From Sipunculus nudus (lineage: Eukaryota; Annelida; Sipuncula; Golfingiida; Sipunculidae): a DNA stretch of 64,000 nucleotides. Shown here in pieces: positions 38,191-47,557 of this stretch. The stretch's first letter is position 1; the number at the start of each line of letters is the position of its first letter. The notes beneath the pieces were generated by a model, which saw only the letters and a list, made by a program, of their open reading frames with translations, was not told the origin of the DNA and searched no databases. The position numbers and the translations under genes were made by a program. Location: the NCBI GenBank assembly GCA_026874595.1, contig JAPPUL010000089.1, positions 248,001 through 312,000 on the forward strand. Reading direction: 5' to 3'.

Positions 38191-38301
38191 AAAGACCTTG
38201 ATAAGGTTATAGAGTGCTTTTTATTATATTTATCTCGTAGCACAATAATATTTTGTTATTAATTTGTAGTTATTAAAAAAAAAACCATTTTAGGAGGGAG
38301 T

Positions 38302-39264
38302 TTGGACGTTTTATTTATTCATGATATTTCACCTATACTATTTGAGTATGGCTTTATTCAAGTTAGGTATTATGGACTTTTGTTTGCGGCTGCTGTAACC
38401 ACGACTTGGATTGTTATGAAGGTCTTTTATAAAGCTAATGCTTATGAGCCTAAATTGGTTGATGATCTTATTTTATATGGTCTTGTAGGTCTTATTCTTG
38501 GAGCCCGGCTTGTTCATGTTATGTTTTATGATACCATGTATTATCTTAGCAATCCGCTTGAGATATTACAGATTTGGAAAGGTGGTCTTGCAAGCCATGG
38601 TGCATTTTTAGGAGTTGTTATTGGTATTATAGTTTATCATAGAAAGCATAGAGAAATAACGCTTTATCAAATTCTTGACTTGCTTGCAATGCCGACTGCT
38701 TTAGGTGCTTCATATATACGTCTTGGTAATTTCTTTAATGCTGAGATTGTTGGCAGGATAACCGATGTCTCTTGGGCTATTGCTTATAAAGTTCGATTTT
38801 ATCATATGACTGATACTGCTTACCTATACTATAAAAATGCGCTTGCTCAAGCTGATAGTTTTGTGCGCTCTCTAATGATAAAATATTACTCTATGTCCGA
38901 TGCCAAGATAGATGAAATGTTAAACTCAGGCAAAGATAGGGAACTACAAAAGCTTATTTCGGAACTGCCTCGTCATCCATCTCAGTTTTATGAAATGTTT
39001 GCCTTGATTCTTGCAAGCGTTATTATGTTTTTACTCTATAAGTTTTATAAAGATAGGCTTGCTCCTGGGGTCTTAACTTATCTATTTTTTGTTTTAGTCT
39101 TTGGTCCTCGGTTTTTTATAGAGTTTTTTAAAGAATATCAGACATTAGATCCTGGTGGCCTTACTATGGGACAATATCTTAGTATACCTGTTGTGCTTTT
39201 TGGTATTATTATGATAATACGTTTACAAAAAAAACATAGTAAAGAACTTAAAACACAAAGTTAA
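38302..39264 (+). CDS. lgt: Prolipoprotein diacylglyceryl transferase Lgt
   Basis: Lgt adds diacylglycerol to the lipobox cysteine, the first step of lipoprotein maturation in the inner membrane. Visible family segments: IQVRYYGLLFA, WKGGLASHGAFLG with the essential His, and RLGNFFNAEIVGR with the conserved Asn and Gly, plus HPSQFYEM near the C-terminus. About seven membrane helices are present. A hydrophilic insert of about 40 residues (near 175-220) makes it longer than the usual 260-290 aa. The TTG start is set by TAGGAGGGAG. It lies beside the lipoprotein array whose products it would process. Codons favour T endings. Confidence 0.95.
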   Translation: MDVLFIHDISPILFEYGFIQVRYYGLLFAAAVTTTWIVMKVFYKANAYEPKLVDDLILYGLVGLILGARLVHVMFYDTMYYLSNPLEILQIWKGGLASHGAFLGVVIGIIVYHRKHREITLYQILDLLAMPTALGASYIRLGNFFNAEIVGRITDVSWAIAYKVRFYHMTDTAYLYYKNALAQADSFVRSLMIKYYSMSDAKIDEMLNSGKDRELQKLISELPRHPSQFYEMFALILASVIMFLLYKFYKDRLAPGVLTYLFFVLVFGPRFFIEFFKEYQTLDPGGLTMGQYLSIPVVLFGIIMIIRLQKKHSKELKTQS

Positions 39265-39320
39265 TTATATTTAAAGCTCTAAAGAGAGTGCTTTAACAAT
39301 GTTAAAGGGACTTTTTCTAT

Positions 39321-39710
39321 ATGAATCTATTCTTTAAAAGATATACTGTACTTCTATTATTAATATCGCTTTTTAGCGTGCTTTTATCCTGTAACCAAAA
39401 AAGCAGCTCAACAATCGTTAACTTCTATATGTATCCAAATCCGTATGTTAGTAAAGTGGGCAGCGAGGCTACTTTTGTAATAGAATTTGATAAAGTTTAT
39501 GATGGTCGTATAAAGCTATTGGTGGAGGATAGTGAATCTGTAAGTGTCTTTGAATATAGTAAAGAGTTCACAAGTAAAGAAAGTCTAAACATTAATTGGG
39601 CAGTTCAAAATCATAATGGGTTTAAGTTAGCTCCAGGTCTTTATTATGTAACTGTTATGCTTTATGGGACTAATACAGGAGAGAGAAAGTTTTGGATACT
39701 GGTTAACTGA
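39321..39710 (+). CDS. Small lipoprotein with FlgD-like Ig fold
   Basis: 129 aa with a signal peptide (VLLLLISLFSVLLSC, lipobox Cys near residue 24). The rest resembles a single beta-sandwich of the FlgD C-terminal type, with the late INWAVQNHNGFKLAPGLYYV pattern (W-x-G/N-x-N-G-x-x-L-x-x-G-x-Y). Such domains occur as surface-attached or C-terminal modules. No specific function is assigned. It is followed 61 bases later by the PorV-like gene. A hairpin, CTTTAAC-AAT-GTTAAAG, at 39291-39307 just upstream may end the lgt transcript. Confidence 0.7.
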   Translation: MNLFFKRYTVLLLLISLFSVLLSCNQKSSSTIVNFYMYPNPYVSKVGSEATFVIEFDKVYDGRIKLLVEDSESVSVFEYSKEFTSKESLNINWAVQNHNGFKLAPGLYYVTVMLYGTNTGERKFWILVN

Positions 39711-39771
39711 CTCCAAAATAATACTATTAAGTTTTTGTAACTTTTTGTAACTTGTTAGGATAAAAGAACTT

Positions 39772-40881
39772 ATGAAAAAGGGTCTAGCTTTAATGCTGCT
39801 TAGAATAATATTGCCAATCTTTATATATTTGCTATGTGCTAATGTAGTGTATAGTAAAAATAGCTTTGGCTCTAACTATGGGCTAGGTGTAGTAGGAGGT
39901 GCACGTGCTGAGGCTTTGGGTGGAGCCTTTGTTGCGGTTGCCGACGATCCGGGTGCAATATATTACAATCCCGCAGGGCTTGCAAGTTACGGGATAGAAG
40001 GCTCCTACCTAACAACAGGGCTTGCGATAATACCTAAAGATAGGTACTCAGGCTATATATCCTATATAGATGTACCACGTGAGAAACGGAAGTGGGGTTT
40101 TGGAGTATCATTTGCGGGGACGGGATACCCAGGGATAAAAGGATATGATATAGGAGGAAGAGTATCATCTATAAGTCCAATATATTATGATACACTAACC
40201 TATTTTAGTGTAGCGCGCCGATTAGATAGCGCAGGGAAGTTTAGTTTAGGAGTTAATTTTAAATTATTACACAGGGCAATAGACGGCAATCCATCTATAG
40301 GAGGTGGACTTGATATAGGTTTTAAAGTATCGCTGCCGATAGTTGATATTGGATTATTTATAGGAGATGTAATAACAGCAGAGAAGTTTTTAAAAACAGG
40401 ACGGGTATCTTATCATGACAGGAAGTTGAAACTATCGGTAGCAACAAACATATCAAGTATTTTCATGTTAAGCATACAGATAGATAAAAATCTAAGTACG
40501 CAAGACAAAATAATATTTAGGGTAGGAAGTTATATAAGGCTCTGGGAACGAGATAAGGGTTTGAATAAAGAAAAGAAAAGAAAAGCTAGTAAAGCTAAAG
40601 AGAAAGGAGACAAGTCCAAAAGCGCACTTGAGGAGGATGAGCTTGAAGGGGGTGATGGTGAAGGGGGTGATGGTAAGGAAGAAGATTTGTCTAAAGAGTT
40701 TGGAAGTACAAAGCGGTTAAAGGACTCATTGTACCTAAATGTAGGTTATGGTGCAGATAGAGTAGGAATTGGTCTAACTCTTATAATATGGCGTATGGGT
40801 TTTGATTTCAGTGTAAGTTTTAAGGAACTTAGCCTTGAAAACACAAGGTTTTTATTTAACATTAACTTTCTTGTTTACTAG
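39772..40881 (+). CDS. UPF0164/PorV-like outer-membrane beta-barrel protein
   Basis: A predicted FadL/PorV-type barrel. A signal peptide (about residues 1-29) leads to the hallmark GGARAEALGGAFVAVADDPGAIYYNPAGLA, split here as ARAEALGGAFVAVADD and YYNPAGLASYG. Alternating hydrophobic strands (FSLGVNFKLLHR, GGGLDIGFKVSL) fill the rest, and it ends with an aromatic-rich strand (FNINFLVY). An acidic and basic low-complexity insert (about residues 264-305, with GGDGEGGDGKEED) probably forms a loop. T. pallidum has several UPF0164 paralogs, from memory. Possible role: transport of hydrophobic compounds or a partner for secretion. Confidence 0.82.
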   Translation: MKKGLALMLLRIILPIFIYLLCANVVYSKNSFGSNYGLGVVGGARAEALGGAFVAVADDPGAIYYNPAGLASYGIEGSYLTTGLAIIPKDRYSGYISYIDVPREKRKWGFGVSFAGTGYPGIKGYDIGGRVSSISPIYYDTLTYFSVARRLDSAGKFSLGVNFKLLHRAIDGNPSIGGGLDIGFKVSLPIVDIGLFIGDVITAEKFLKTGRVSYHDRKLKLSVATNISSIFMLSIQIDKNLSTQDKIIFRVGSYIRLWERDKGLNKEKKRKASKAKEKGDKSKSALEEDELEGGDGEGGDGKEEDLSKEFGSTKRLKDSLYLNVGYGADRVGIGLTLIIWRMGFDFSVSFKELSLENTRFLFNINFLVY

Positions 40882-40942
40882 AGTAAAGTAGAGTTAAAGT
40901 AGAGTTAAAGTACTTTAAGTGATATAAGAAGAGACTAAGAGA

Positions 40943-41980
40943 GTGAATAAAAGAGGAAGGGATGCGTTTTTAAGGACAAACATTACAAAGACGAAGCTGC
41001 AAATGGTGTTGAGCCTATTTATATTACTAAATGCGTTATTATTGTATCTGCCAAAAGAAGGCCAAGCAAGTAAAAAAGTAAGCAAACAAGCAAGCAAACA
41101 AGCAAGTAAAAAAGCAAGTAAAAAAGCAAGTAAAAAAGCAAGTAAAAAGAAGAGGCCTATAGGAAGAGTAAAAAGGGATAAAGTTAAGAGTAAAGAACTT
41201 AAGGTATATTTTGTAGATACAGAAAGGGGAGAAAGTATCTATATAAGTGATGGTAGAAATAATATACTGATAGACACAGGCCCAGCAATACCGACCACAA
41301 TATTACGAAAAAAGTACAAAAAGAAAGATTTGAAGGGATTAATGCCGTTATTAAATGGCTTAAGAGTAAAGAAGCTAGATTATGTAATACTAAGCTATGT
41401 GCATAGAGATTATATAGGTAATCTTCCGTTGATTCTGGAGCATATAAAGGTAGGGAATGTAGTAGATGGAGGATATGCGTATAAGAATGAATTATATGAG
41501 CGGTCATTAGAGCTAATAGAATCTAAGAAGATAAATTATATACTAGGGCGTGGCGGGGAAAGTTTTTGGATAAATAAGGATATATATGTAGAGATATTAT
41601 ATCCGAAAATGAGCTATATAGGATATACTAAAGAGTATGAACAGTCTATAGTATTTAAGTTAAGATATAAAAGTCAAAGTTTTCTTTTTACAGGAGCAAT
41701 AGGTGATGAGACGATAAAGAAGCTTATAAAGGAGTATGGAAATAGTTTACAGGGAGTATTTTTGAAGATACCTTATAATCACAGGGGAGCAGAGAGTGGT
41801 ATAAAGATGTTAAAAGTATTAAAGCCCTCGGGGTTGTATATATCAAGCAAGGCATACCTGATGTCAAAGGGGATAATAAACTATAGTAAGAAAGCGAATA
41901 TAAGATTATATACGACCTATAATATAGGGAATATATTATTAAGGAGTAAAGGGAAAGGATATAGTGTAAGGTATTATTAG
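40943..41980 (+). CDS. Metallo-beta-lactamase-fold protein like the ComEC C-terminal domain, degenerate site
   Basis: 345 aa. An N-terminal hydrophobic segment (MVLSLFILLNALLLYL, about 21-36) is followed by a run of Lys/Ser/Ala repeats. The rest reads like the separate MBL domain of ComEC/Rec2: VYFVDTERGESIYISDGRNN, NILIDTGP, then LSYVHRDYIGN where active enzymes have HxHxDHxG, and FLFTGAIGDE (GD retained). With His-His-Asp-His reduced to His-Asp, metal binding is doubtful. GTG start at 40943; an internal ATG at about 41003 would begin right at the signal segment. It could act with the short ComEC encoded at 7785, but this is inference. Confidence 0.7.
   Translation: MNKRGRDAFLRTNITKTKLQMVLSLFILLNALLLYLPKEGQASKKVSKQASKQASKKASKKASKKASKKKRPIGRVKRDKVKSKELKVYFVDTERGESIYISDGRNNILIDTGPAIPTTILRKKYKKKDLKGLMPLLNGLRVKKLDYVILSYVHRDYIGNLPLILEHIKVGNVVDGGYAYKNELYERSLELIESKKINYILGRGGESFWINKDIYVEILYPKMSYIGYTKEYEQSIVFKLRYKSQSFLFTGAIGDETIKKLIKEYGNSLQGVFLKIPYNHRGAESGIKMLKVLKPSGLYISSKAYLMSKGIINYSKKANIRLYTTYNIGNILLRSKGKGYSVRYY
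41064..41150 (+). repeat. 12-base tandem repeat encoding Ala-Ser-Lys-Lys units
   Basis: Seven or so copies of an AGCAAGTAAAAA-like unit inside the MBL-fold gene; in frame, so copy number can change without breaking the gene. Confidence 0.85.
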
Positions 41981-42065
41981 GGGTGCTAAGAGCTAAGAGA
42001 TAGTGTTAATGTTTTATTAAGTGCCTAAGAGTGCCTAAGAAAGTATAAAATTAAAGTATAAAAAG

Positions 42066-42904
42066 ATGGAATGGTTTTCAAGCATAAAAGAGTATGTAAT
42101 ACCGCTACTAGATATACTGTTGGTTGCCTATATAATGTATGTGCTGTACAATGGTCTTTTGGGGACCAGGACAATACATACCTTAAGGGGAGTATTTTTA
42201 ATAGTTCTGTCGTATTTCATAGGAGATTTATTAGGGCTTGAAACATTTTTGTGGTTGTATACAAGGGCACTTGAATTTGCAGCGATAGGAGTTTTGATAA
42301 TATTTCAAAATGAGTTAAGACGGTTCGTAATGCGGATAGGCGAGAACATCCCGTTATTTAAGAGTTATTCAAAAAACGCAGGGACAAAAGATTTAGATAT
42401 AATAACGAAAGCAGTATACGACATGGCAAAAAGAGCGAATAGGAGCGTTAATAGTATTAACAAAGAATATAAAGCTTGGAGCGATAGCAGAAAGAGGGAT
42501 ACAAATAGATGGATTAATAACGAGTGAGTTAATAGAGTCGATATTTGATCCGACATCGCCCCTGCACGATGGAGCGATAATAGTAACAGATGGTCGAATA
42601 ATAGCAGCAAGTTGTTTTTTTGCGCTTAACAGATAGAATAGATTTAGATAATACATTAGGAACCCGTCATCGAGCAGCACTTGGCCTATCTGAAGATAGC
42701 GATGCAGTAATATTAGTAGTATCGGAGGAGAATGCCTCGGTATCGCTTGTATATGACAAAGAGATATATAATAATCTGGATAAAAAGGATTGTAATGAGC
42801 TACTAAAGTTATTTTTGTATGATGAAGATGAAGAGAAGGTAAATATAGTAAAGCGTGCATTTAATAAGGTATTTAGTGGGAGCGAAGTAGTAGGGAAGAA
42901 GTAA
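42066..42904 (+). pseudogene. cdaA: Diadenylate cyclase CdaA, two +1 frameshifts
   Basis: CdaA makes the second messenger c-di-AMP from two ATP at the membrane. Three N-terminal membrane helices and FQNELRRFVMRIGENI are in the first frame. The second frame (from about 42433 to 42615) carries RIGALIV, LITSELIESIFDP and the catalytic LHDGAIIV. The third has RIDLDNTLGTRHRAALGLSE with the RHR motif. The breaks are at A5 (42428-42432) and T7 (42615-42621); one base fewer in each restores an open frame of about 278 aa with every family motif intact. The gene precedes ybbR, its usual partner. Complete conservation of the motifs argues against an old pseudogene. Confidence 0.85.
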
Positions 42905-42980
42905 TTATATGTCATGGTGTTTATATGAGAGACTGTTATGGTTTTAATAATTCTTTAATAACTTAAACTTAGAAAGAAAA

Positions 42981-43943
42981 ATGTTTTATGTAAGATATAG
43001 GAAACAGGTATTATGGATAGTAGTGCTTGGTATTTCTACATTGTTATGGCATTATGTTTATTATGATGTGAATCGCAGTGAACATAGCATGATCTGTAAT
43101 ATAGAATTTAGGAACAAGCCGAAAGAGCTTTATACAGAATATAATTATGATAATAAGAAGGTTTTGGTAAAGGTAAAAGGGAAAAAAGCTAGTGTGGCAG
43201 ATTTTGTTATATACAAATCGAATATAGTCTGTTACGTAGACTTAAAGGATGCATTATCAGGGGAGAAGGAATATAAGATATTGTTAGAATCGGGCAAAGA
43301 CACAGAAGAACTATTAGAGGAAGTACAGTTAATTTTAAGTAAAAAGTCGGTAAAGATAAGTTATTCTGAGTATGTAAGGAAACAAGTGAAAGTAGCAGGA
43401 CGAGTACTTGGATACGACGGTCGAGTAACAAATGGCTATAAGTCAAGTTATAATCCAAGTCAAATAGAGCTTGAGGGTCCATCAAGTGTATTAGGAGCTA
43501 TAGATAAGGTAGAGGTAAAAGATTATAAAATAAGCAAGAGATATAATTATTCTGATATAAAAGATAAAGTAAAACTTAAAGAGTTACCAGAAGAGATAAA
43601 AGTAGTTAACAAAATAAGGAATGACGAAGTAGGAATATACATAGACATTGAAAGTGGGCTAAAGTATAAGGTGTTCGAAGATATAAATATAATAGTGATG
43701 GAGAATGTATTTGGAGGACTACGAGTTAAGGGCGGAGCTTTAAAGTTATCGCATATAAGGTATAAAGGGGAAGAGGGGCTAATAAGCGGACTTAGGAAAG
43801 ATAAAGTGAGAGTATATATAAATCTTTTAAAATATAAAAAAGCAGGTAAATATAAGGTTAAAGTAAGCCCAGAAGAAATAGAAGGAGTAAGGATAGTAAA
43901 TTACAAGCCGAAATACTTAACAATAGTTTTGGAGGGGAGGTAG
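42981..43943 (+). CDS. YbbR/CdaR-like regulator of CdaA
   Basis: One N-terminal membrane helix (VLWIVVLGISTLLWHYVYY) anchors an outward-facing protein with YbbR domains, recognisable from SVKISYSEYVRKQVKVAGRV, then PSQIELEGPSSVLGAIDKVEV and a later KVKVSPEEIEGVRIVNYKP. In Gram-positives the cdaA-linked YbbR protein CdaR modulates c-di-AMP synthesis. The gene order here, cdaA then ybbR, is the same and occurs in Borrelia as I recall. 320 aa. Confidence 0.85.
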   Translation: MFYVRYRKQVLWIVVLGISTLLWHYVYYDVNRSEHSMICNIEFRNKPKELYTEYNYDNKKVLVKVKGKKASVADFVIYKSNIVCYVDLKDALSGEKEYKILLESGKDTEELLEEVQLILSKKSVKISYSEYVRKQVKVAGRVLGYDGRVTNGYKSSYNPSQIELEGPSSVLGAIDKVEVKDYKISKRYNYSDIKDKVKLKELPEEIKVVNKIRNDEVGIYIDIESGLKYKVFEDINIIVMENVFGGLRVKGGALKLSHIRYKGEEGLISGLRKDKVRVYINLLKYKKAGKYKVKVSPEEIEGVRIVNYKPKYLTIVLEGR

Positions 43944-44012
43944 GATGTTTGGTTTAGCGAATGTAAAGCATGAGGAATGGTATAAGCGAGTAAAATTATA
44001 AATGGCTACAAT

Positions 44013-44954
44013 ATGAAAATAAACAGTTCAAAATTAAACAAGCTTAAGATAACGTATAGACAAAAGAATGTAATAAAGTGCCCGATATGCCGAGCAGGCT
44101 TTCAAAGGGAAGAGATACTGACGGGACGAGGTAGAATAATAGCAGGAGATCTAACGGAGGAGCTTAGGCGCAAGTACGTAGAAAGCAAAAGGTATGGTAA
44201 GATATATCCTTTAATATATCCGGTATTAGTTTGCCCAAAATGTTTTTTTGCAAGTTTCTCACAGGATTTCAACATACCGATAAATAAGCTAGAGAAGAAA
44301 CTTAGAGAAGATACAAATTACAGATTAAATTTAATATACAAGTTATTTCCGAATATAAGTTTTCAAGAAGACAGGACATTAATTCATGGGATAGCCAGTT
44401 ACATATTGGCGCTTAGTGTGTATTCTCATTATGAGAAAAAATACGCACCGTCATTAAAGCGAGCAATATGTGCAATAAGAGCATCTTGGTGTATAGATGA
44501 TCTAATGTTGCTTAGACCTGACGAACTAAAGGAGCTAATGCCAGAGAGTCTATTAATGTGGGATAGAGATAGTCTGCAAGAATTACGGAATATATTCTAC
44601 AAGAAAGCAGCATATTTTTATAAGGTAGGACTTGAGGTATCACAAAGCGGTGCAGAGTTATCAGATGGTGTTAGACATTATGGCCCGGACGTGGATAAAA
44701 ACTTTGGCTATTTTGGAATTATCTATATGGCAAGCTTATTAAATTTCCGTCTTAGTGGCAAGATAACTAAAGAAAGTTTTCAGCTTGAGAAGTACGAGCA
44801 AGCAAAGAGAATGTTAAGTAAATTGTTTGGTAGCGGTAAATCAGATAGAGGCAAACCAAGTGACATACTAATTTATGCCAGAGATTTATATAGAGAGATA
44901 AACCAGAAGATAAAAGAGCTTGGAGGGGAAGGGGAAGAGCTTGAGGAATATTAG
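44013..44954 (+). CDS. DUF2225 protein with two CxxC pairs
   Basis: A predicted zinc-binding protein of unknown function. It shows IKCPICRAGFQREEILTGRGR (split here: CPIC near residue 22) and VLVCPKCFFASFSQDF (CPKC near 75), the two paired-cysteine knuckles of DUF2225, then an all-helical C-terminal half with TPR-like character. DUF2225 is found in Firmicutes and spirochaetes. The end overlaps truA by 14 bases. Confidence 0.85.
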   Translation: MKINSSKLNKLKITYRQKNVIKCPICRAGFQREEILTGRGRIIAGDLTEELRRKYVESKRYGKIYPLIYPVLVCPKCFFASFSQDFNIPINKLEKKLREDTNYRLNLIYKLFPNISFQEDRTLIHGIASYILALSVYSHYEKKYAPSLKRAICAIRASWCIDDLMLLRPDELKELMPESLLMWDRDSLQELRNIFYKKAAYFYKVGLEVSQSGAELSDGVRHYGPDVDKNFGYFGIIYMASLLNFRLSGKITKESFQLEKYEQAKRMLSKLFGSGKSDRGKPSDILIYARDLYREINQKIKELGGEGEELEEY

Positions 44955-45684
44955 GCTTGATATAGCATATGACGGTACAAGCTATGCCGGCTTTCAAAGA
45001 CAAAAAGATAAACTAACGATACAAGGAGAGCTTGAGAAGAGGTTATCAGATTTATATAAAGAAGAGATAAAAGTGGTAGGGAGCGGGCGAACAGATGCAG
45101 GAGTACATGCCTTAAATCAGGTATCTAGCTATAAATCAAGTAAAATGATATCCCCCCAAACAGTAAAGAAAGCCTTAAACGGTAGTTTAGATGGATCAAT
45201 TCGAGTTATAAAAGCGATTGAAGTTAGTGAATGCTTTCATGCAAGGTACTCAGCAAAAGCTCGAGAATATAAATACGTAATACATGACGGAGATTACTGC
45301 CCCCCCTTTATAAGAGGCTATGTTTTATATGTTAAAAAGCGTATAGACGAAGAGCATCTGCTTGAGATATTAAGAGTATTTGAGGGAGAACATGACTTTG
45401 CAAGTTTCACAGTGGGCAGCCCGGAGCAAAAAGACACAAAACGTATAATAGAAAGTATAAAGTTGGAGCGTTCAGGAGATAAAATATCAATATATATAAA
45501 AGCGAATGGTTTTTTACGAAAGATGGTAAGGATGCTAATAGGGGGGGGATTATATTTAACACTTGGCGGAGTAAAAGATGGGGTTTTGCGTGCAAAGGAA
45601 GTATTATCTTATAAAGATAGGAGGTTAAACAAATATCCGACATCGCCAGCACACGGTCTTTATCTAAACAAAGTATATTATTAA
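44941..45684 (+). CDS. truA: tRNA pseudouridine synthase TruA
   Basis: TruA modifies positions 38-40 of the tRNA anticodon arm. RLDIAYDGTSYAGFQRQ at the start and GSGRTDAGVHAL with catalytic Asp52 are diagnostic, as are FHARYSAKAREYKY and FLRKMVRMLIGG. The TTG at 44941 is chosen because GGAGGGGAAGGGG lies right before it; an in-frame TTG at 44920 would add seven residues inside that purine-rich site. Confidence 0.93.
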   Translation: MRNIRLDIAYDGTSYAGFQRQKDKLTIQGELEKRLSDLYKEEIKVVGSGRTDAGVHALNQVSSYKSSKMISPQTVKKALNGSLDGSIRVIKAIEVSECFHARYSAKAREYKYVIHDGDYCPPFIRGYVLYVKKRIDEEHLLEILRVFEGEHDFASFTVGSPEQKDTKRIIESIKLERSGDKISIYIKANGFLRKMVRMLIGGGLYLTLGGVKDGVLRAKEVLSYKDRRLNKYPTSPAHGLYLNKVYY

Positions 45685-45721
45685 AATAAAAATGTAAGAG
45701 GAGTAAGTTAAAGAAAATGGC

Positions 45722-46700
45722 ATGGAATTAGAATGCATAAGGGAATATAAGTTAAAATCTTATGGAAAGATAAATTTGTATCTTAATGTACTAAACAAGC
45801 GTAAAAAAGACGGTTATCATAATATAAAGACTTTGTTTTCGACAATAAGTTTATGTGATTATCTAGAGATAAAGATATACGAGTCAAAAGATGATATACT
45901 AAGGGGCTTAGATGTTGAAGATATGGGTGGTTATTATCTTAGGCTAAGCTGTTTTGGGGAGGGGGCATATGGTTTAAATGGGAAAGAGAATATAGTATAT
46001 AAAGTACTTAGTAAGTTAAAGAGTAATTTGAATCGCTGTATTAAATGTTTAGGAGGAGGGAGGAAGGTTTTATTAGACATAAAGTTAATAAAGCGAATAC
46101 CGCAGGGAGGGGGTCTTGGGGGCGGCAGTTCAAACGCAGCCCAACTACTTAGGGTATTGAATAAAGAGTTTAGATTAGGGTATAGTAAAGAAGAGCTAAT
46201 AGAGCTAGGAGTTGGGGTGGGAGCGGAGTGTACCATTTTTGTTATACGGAGGACTTGCAAAAGGCCGTGGATTGGGCGAGGAGCTTGAATACTATGAAAG
46301 TTATAAATATCATATAGTATTAGTGTATCCTGAAGTTGAAAGCACAAGTATTGCGGGATATAGAGAGCTTGGGCGCGGGTATGAGAGTAATATTTTGCAT
46401 GGAGAAGAAGATGATGCAAGGATAGAAAAGATAGTGGAGGGGTTAAAAAGAAGGGATATAAAACTTTTGCAGAAGAACATGTATAATGCCTTTTTTGATA
46501 TAAATGTAAATGTTAAAGAAGAGATTATGCAACTTTATAGAGATTTTGAAAAAGCAGGGGCAAGAGTTGTGCTAATGAGCGGCAGTGGGTCAAGCATATA
46601 TAGTATATTTTTTGATGAAGTAGATGCGAAGCGAGTATATAAAGGGCTTAAATTAAAATACAAGAGAGTATATCTATGCCATAGTGTATCAGGCTATTAG
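45722..46700 (+). pseudogene. ispE: 4-diphosphocytidyl-2-C-methyl-D-erythritol kinase IspE, one +1 frameshift
   Basis: IspE is the GHMP kinase of the MEP isoprenoid pathway. The first frame has SYGKINLYLNVLNKRKKDGYH and the ATP loop IPQGGGLGGGSSNAAQ. The second has FLLYGGLAKGRGLGEEL and the C-terminal VLMSGSGSSIYSIF. The switch is at about 46229, where GAG-T-GTA-CCA has one extra T; without it the protein reads GVGAE-VPFLLYGG, as in the family. Corrected length is about 325 aa. There is no homopolymer here, unlike most frameshifts in the window. All motifs survive, so the loss is recent or an artefact. Confidence 0.85.
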
Positions 46701-46869
46701 CCAGTTTAGGAGTGCCCATATTTAATATAGTATAGAATGTTGATTATTTTGGTTCAGGAAAGATTTTTTTTGAATAAAAAATAATAAAGGAAAAAAGTTT
46801 ATTAATATTATGGTCTAGCTTTAAGAAAAGCAAGAAGAAAAGCAAGAATATGACAAAAGGTTTTTTAAT

Positions 46870-47505
46870 ATGGAAGAGATAAAAGTAAAAAAGAGAGAGA
46901 AGAAAACACAAGGCTATTTAAATCAGCAACTTAAAGACGGGTTGATACCGGCAATCTGTTATAGTGGGAAAGAAGAAGGTAAGCTTTTGTTTATAAACCG
47001 TCAAGAATTCAAAAAGGTCTTTGACAAGACTAGTAATCATATGGTTCTAAAACTGCTTGAAGGGAGTAAAAACAAGATAGAAGTAATAGTAAAAGACGTA
47101 CAATATGAGCCTTTAAAGAAGGAGCCAATCCACGTTGATTTTTATAGAGTAGAAAAAGAAGTAATGGTAAAGACAAGAGTGCCAATAACGCTTACTGGAG
47201 AATCGATAGGAACGAAGCTCGGCGGAGTACTTGAACATAAACTTCCTCAAATATCGATTCGCGCCCTTCCGGGGGATATTCCGCATAAAATAGAAGTTGA
47301 TACAAGCGAACTTGATGTAGGAGACAGTATATACGTAGAGGATTTAAATCTTAGTGAAAGGGTTGAAGTTTTAGCTAAGCCAAGGCAAGCAGTTTGTGCA
47401 TGTTCCCACTCACGAGTAACAAAGATGAACGAGGACTTAAAGGTTTCTGAAGAGGATGGAGGGAAGAAAGAAGGAGAGCAAGAGGGACAAGAGAAGCAAG
47501 AGTGA
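46870..47505 (+). CDS. rplY: 50S ribosomal protein bL25, CTC form
   Basis: bL25 binds 5S rRNA. The N-terminal L25 domain (GLIPAICYSGKEEGKLL; VQYEPLKKEPIHVDFYRV) is followed by the TL5/CTC domain (VPITLTGESIGTKLGGVLEH; LPGDIPHKIEVDTSELDVGD). An acidic, Gln/Glu/Lys-rich tail ends the protein. At 211 aa it is the long form common outside enterobacteria. It starts the rplY-pth-tilS cluster. Confidence 0.95.
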   Translation: MEEIKVKKREKKTQGYLNQQLKDGLIPAICYSGKEEGKLLFINRQEFKKVFDKTSNHMVLKLLEGSKNKIEVIVKDVQYEPLKKEPIHVDFYRVEKEVMVKTRVPITLTGESIGTKLGGVLEHKLPQISIRALPGDIPHKIEVDTSELDVGDSIYVEDLNLSERVEVLAKPRQAVCACSHSRVTKMNEDLKVSEEDGGKKEGEQEGQEKQE

Positions 47506-47557
47506 TAAGATAAGTAGGTACAGTAGGTAAAAAAATCATATAGCAGAACAAGTTAGC

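Noticed and set aside
38191-38240. Small palindrome ACCTTGATAAGGT as a terminator
   Set aside because: The stem is only five bases and no T-run follows directly on either strand.
43944-44000. 18-codon ORF between ybbR and the DUF2225 gene, possible acpS relic
   Set aside because: acpS sits at this place in Borrelia as I recall, but the short peptide shows no convincing AcpS motif.
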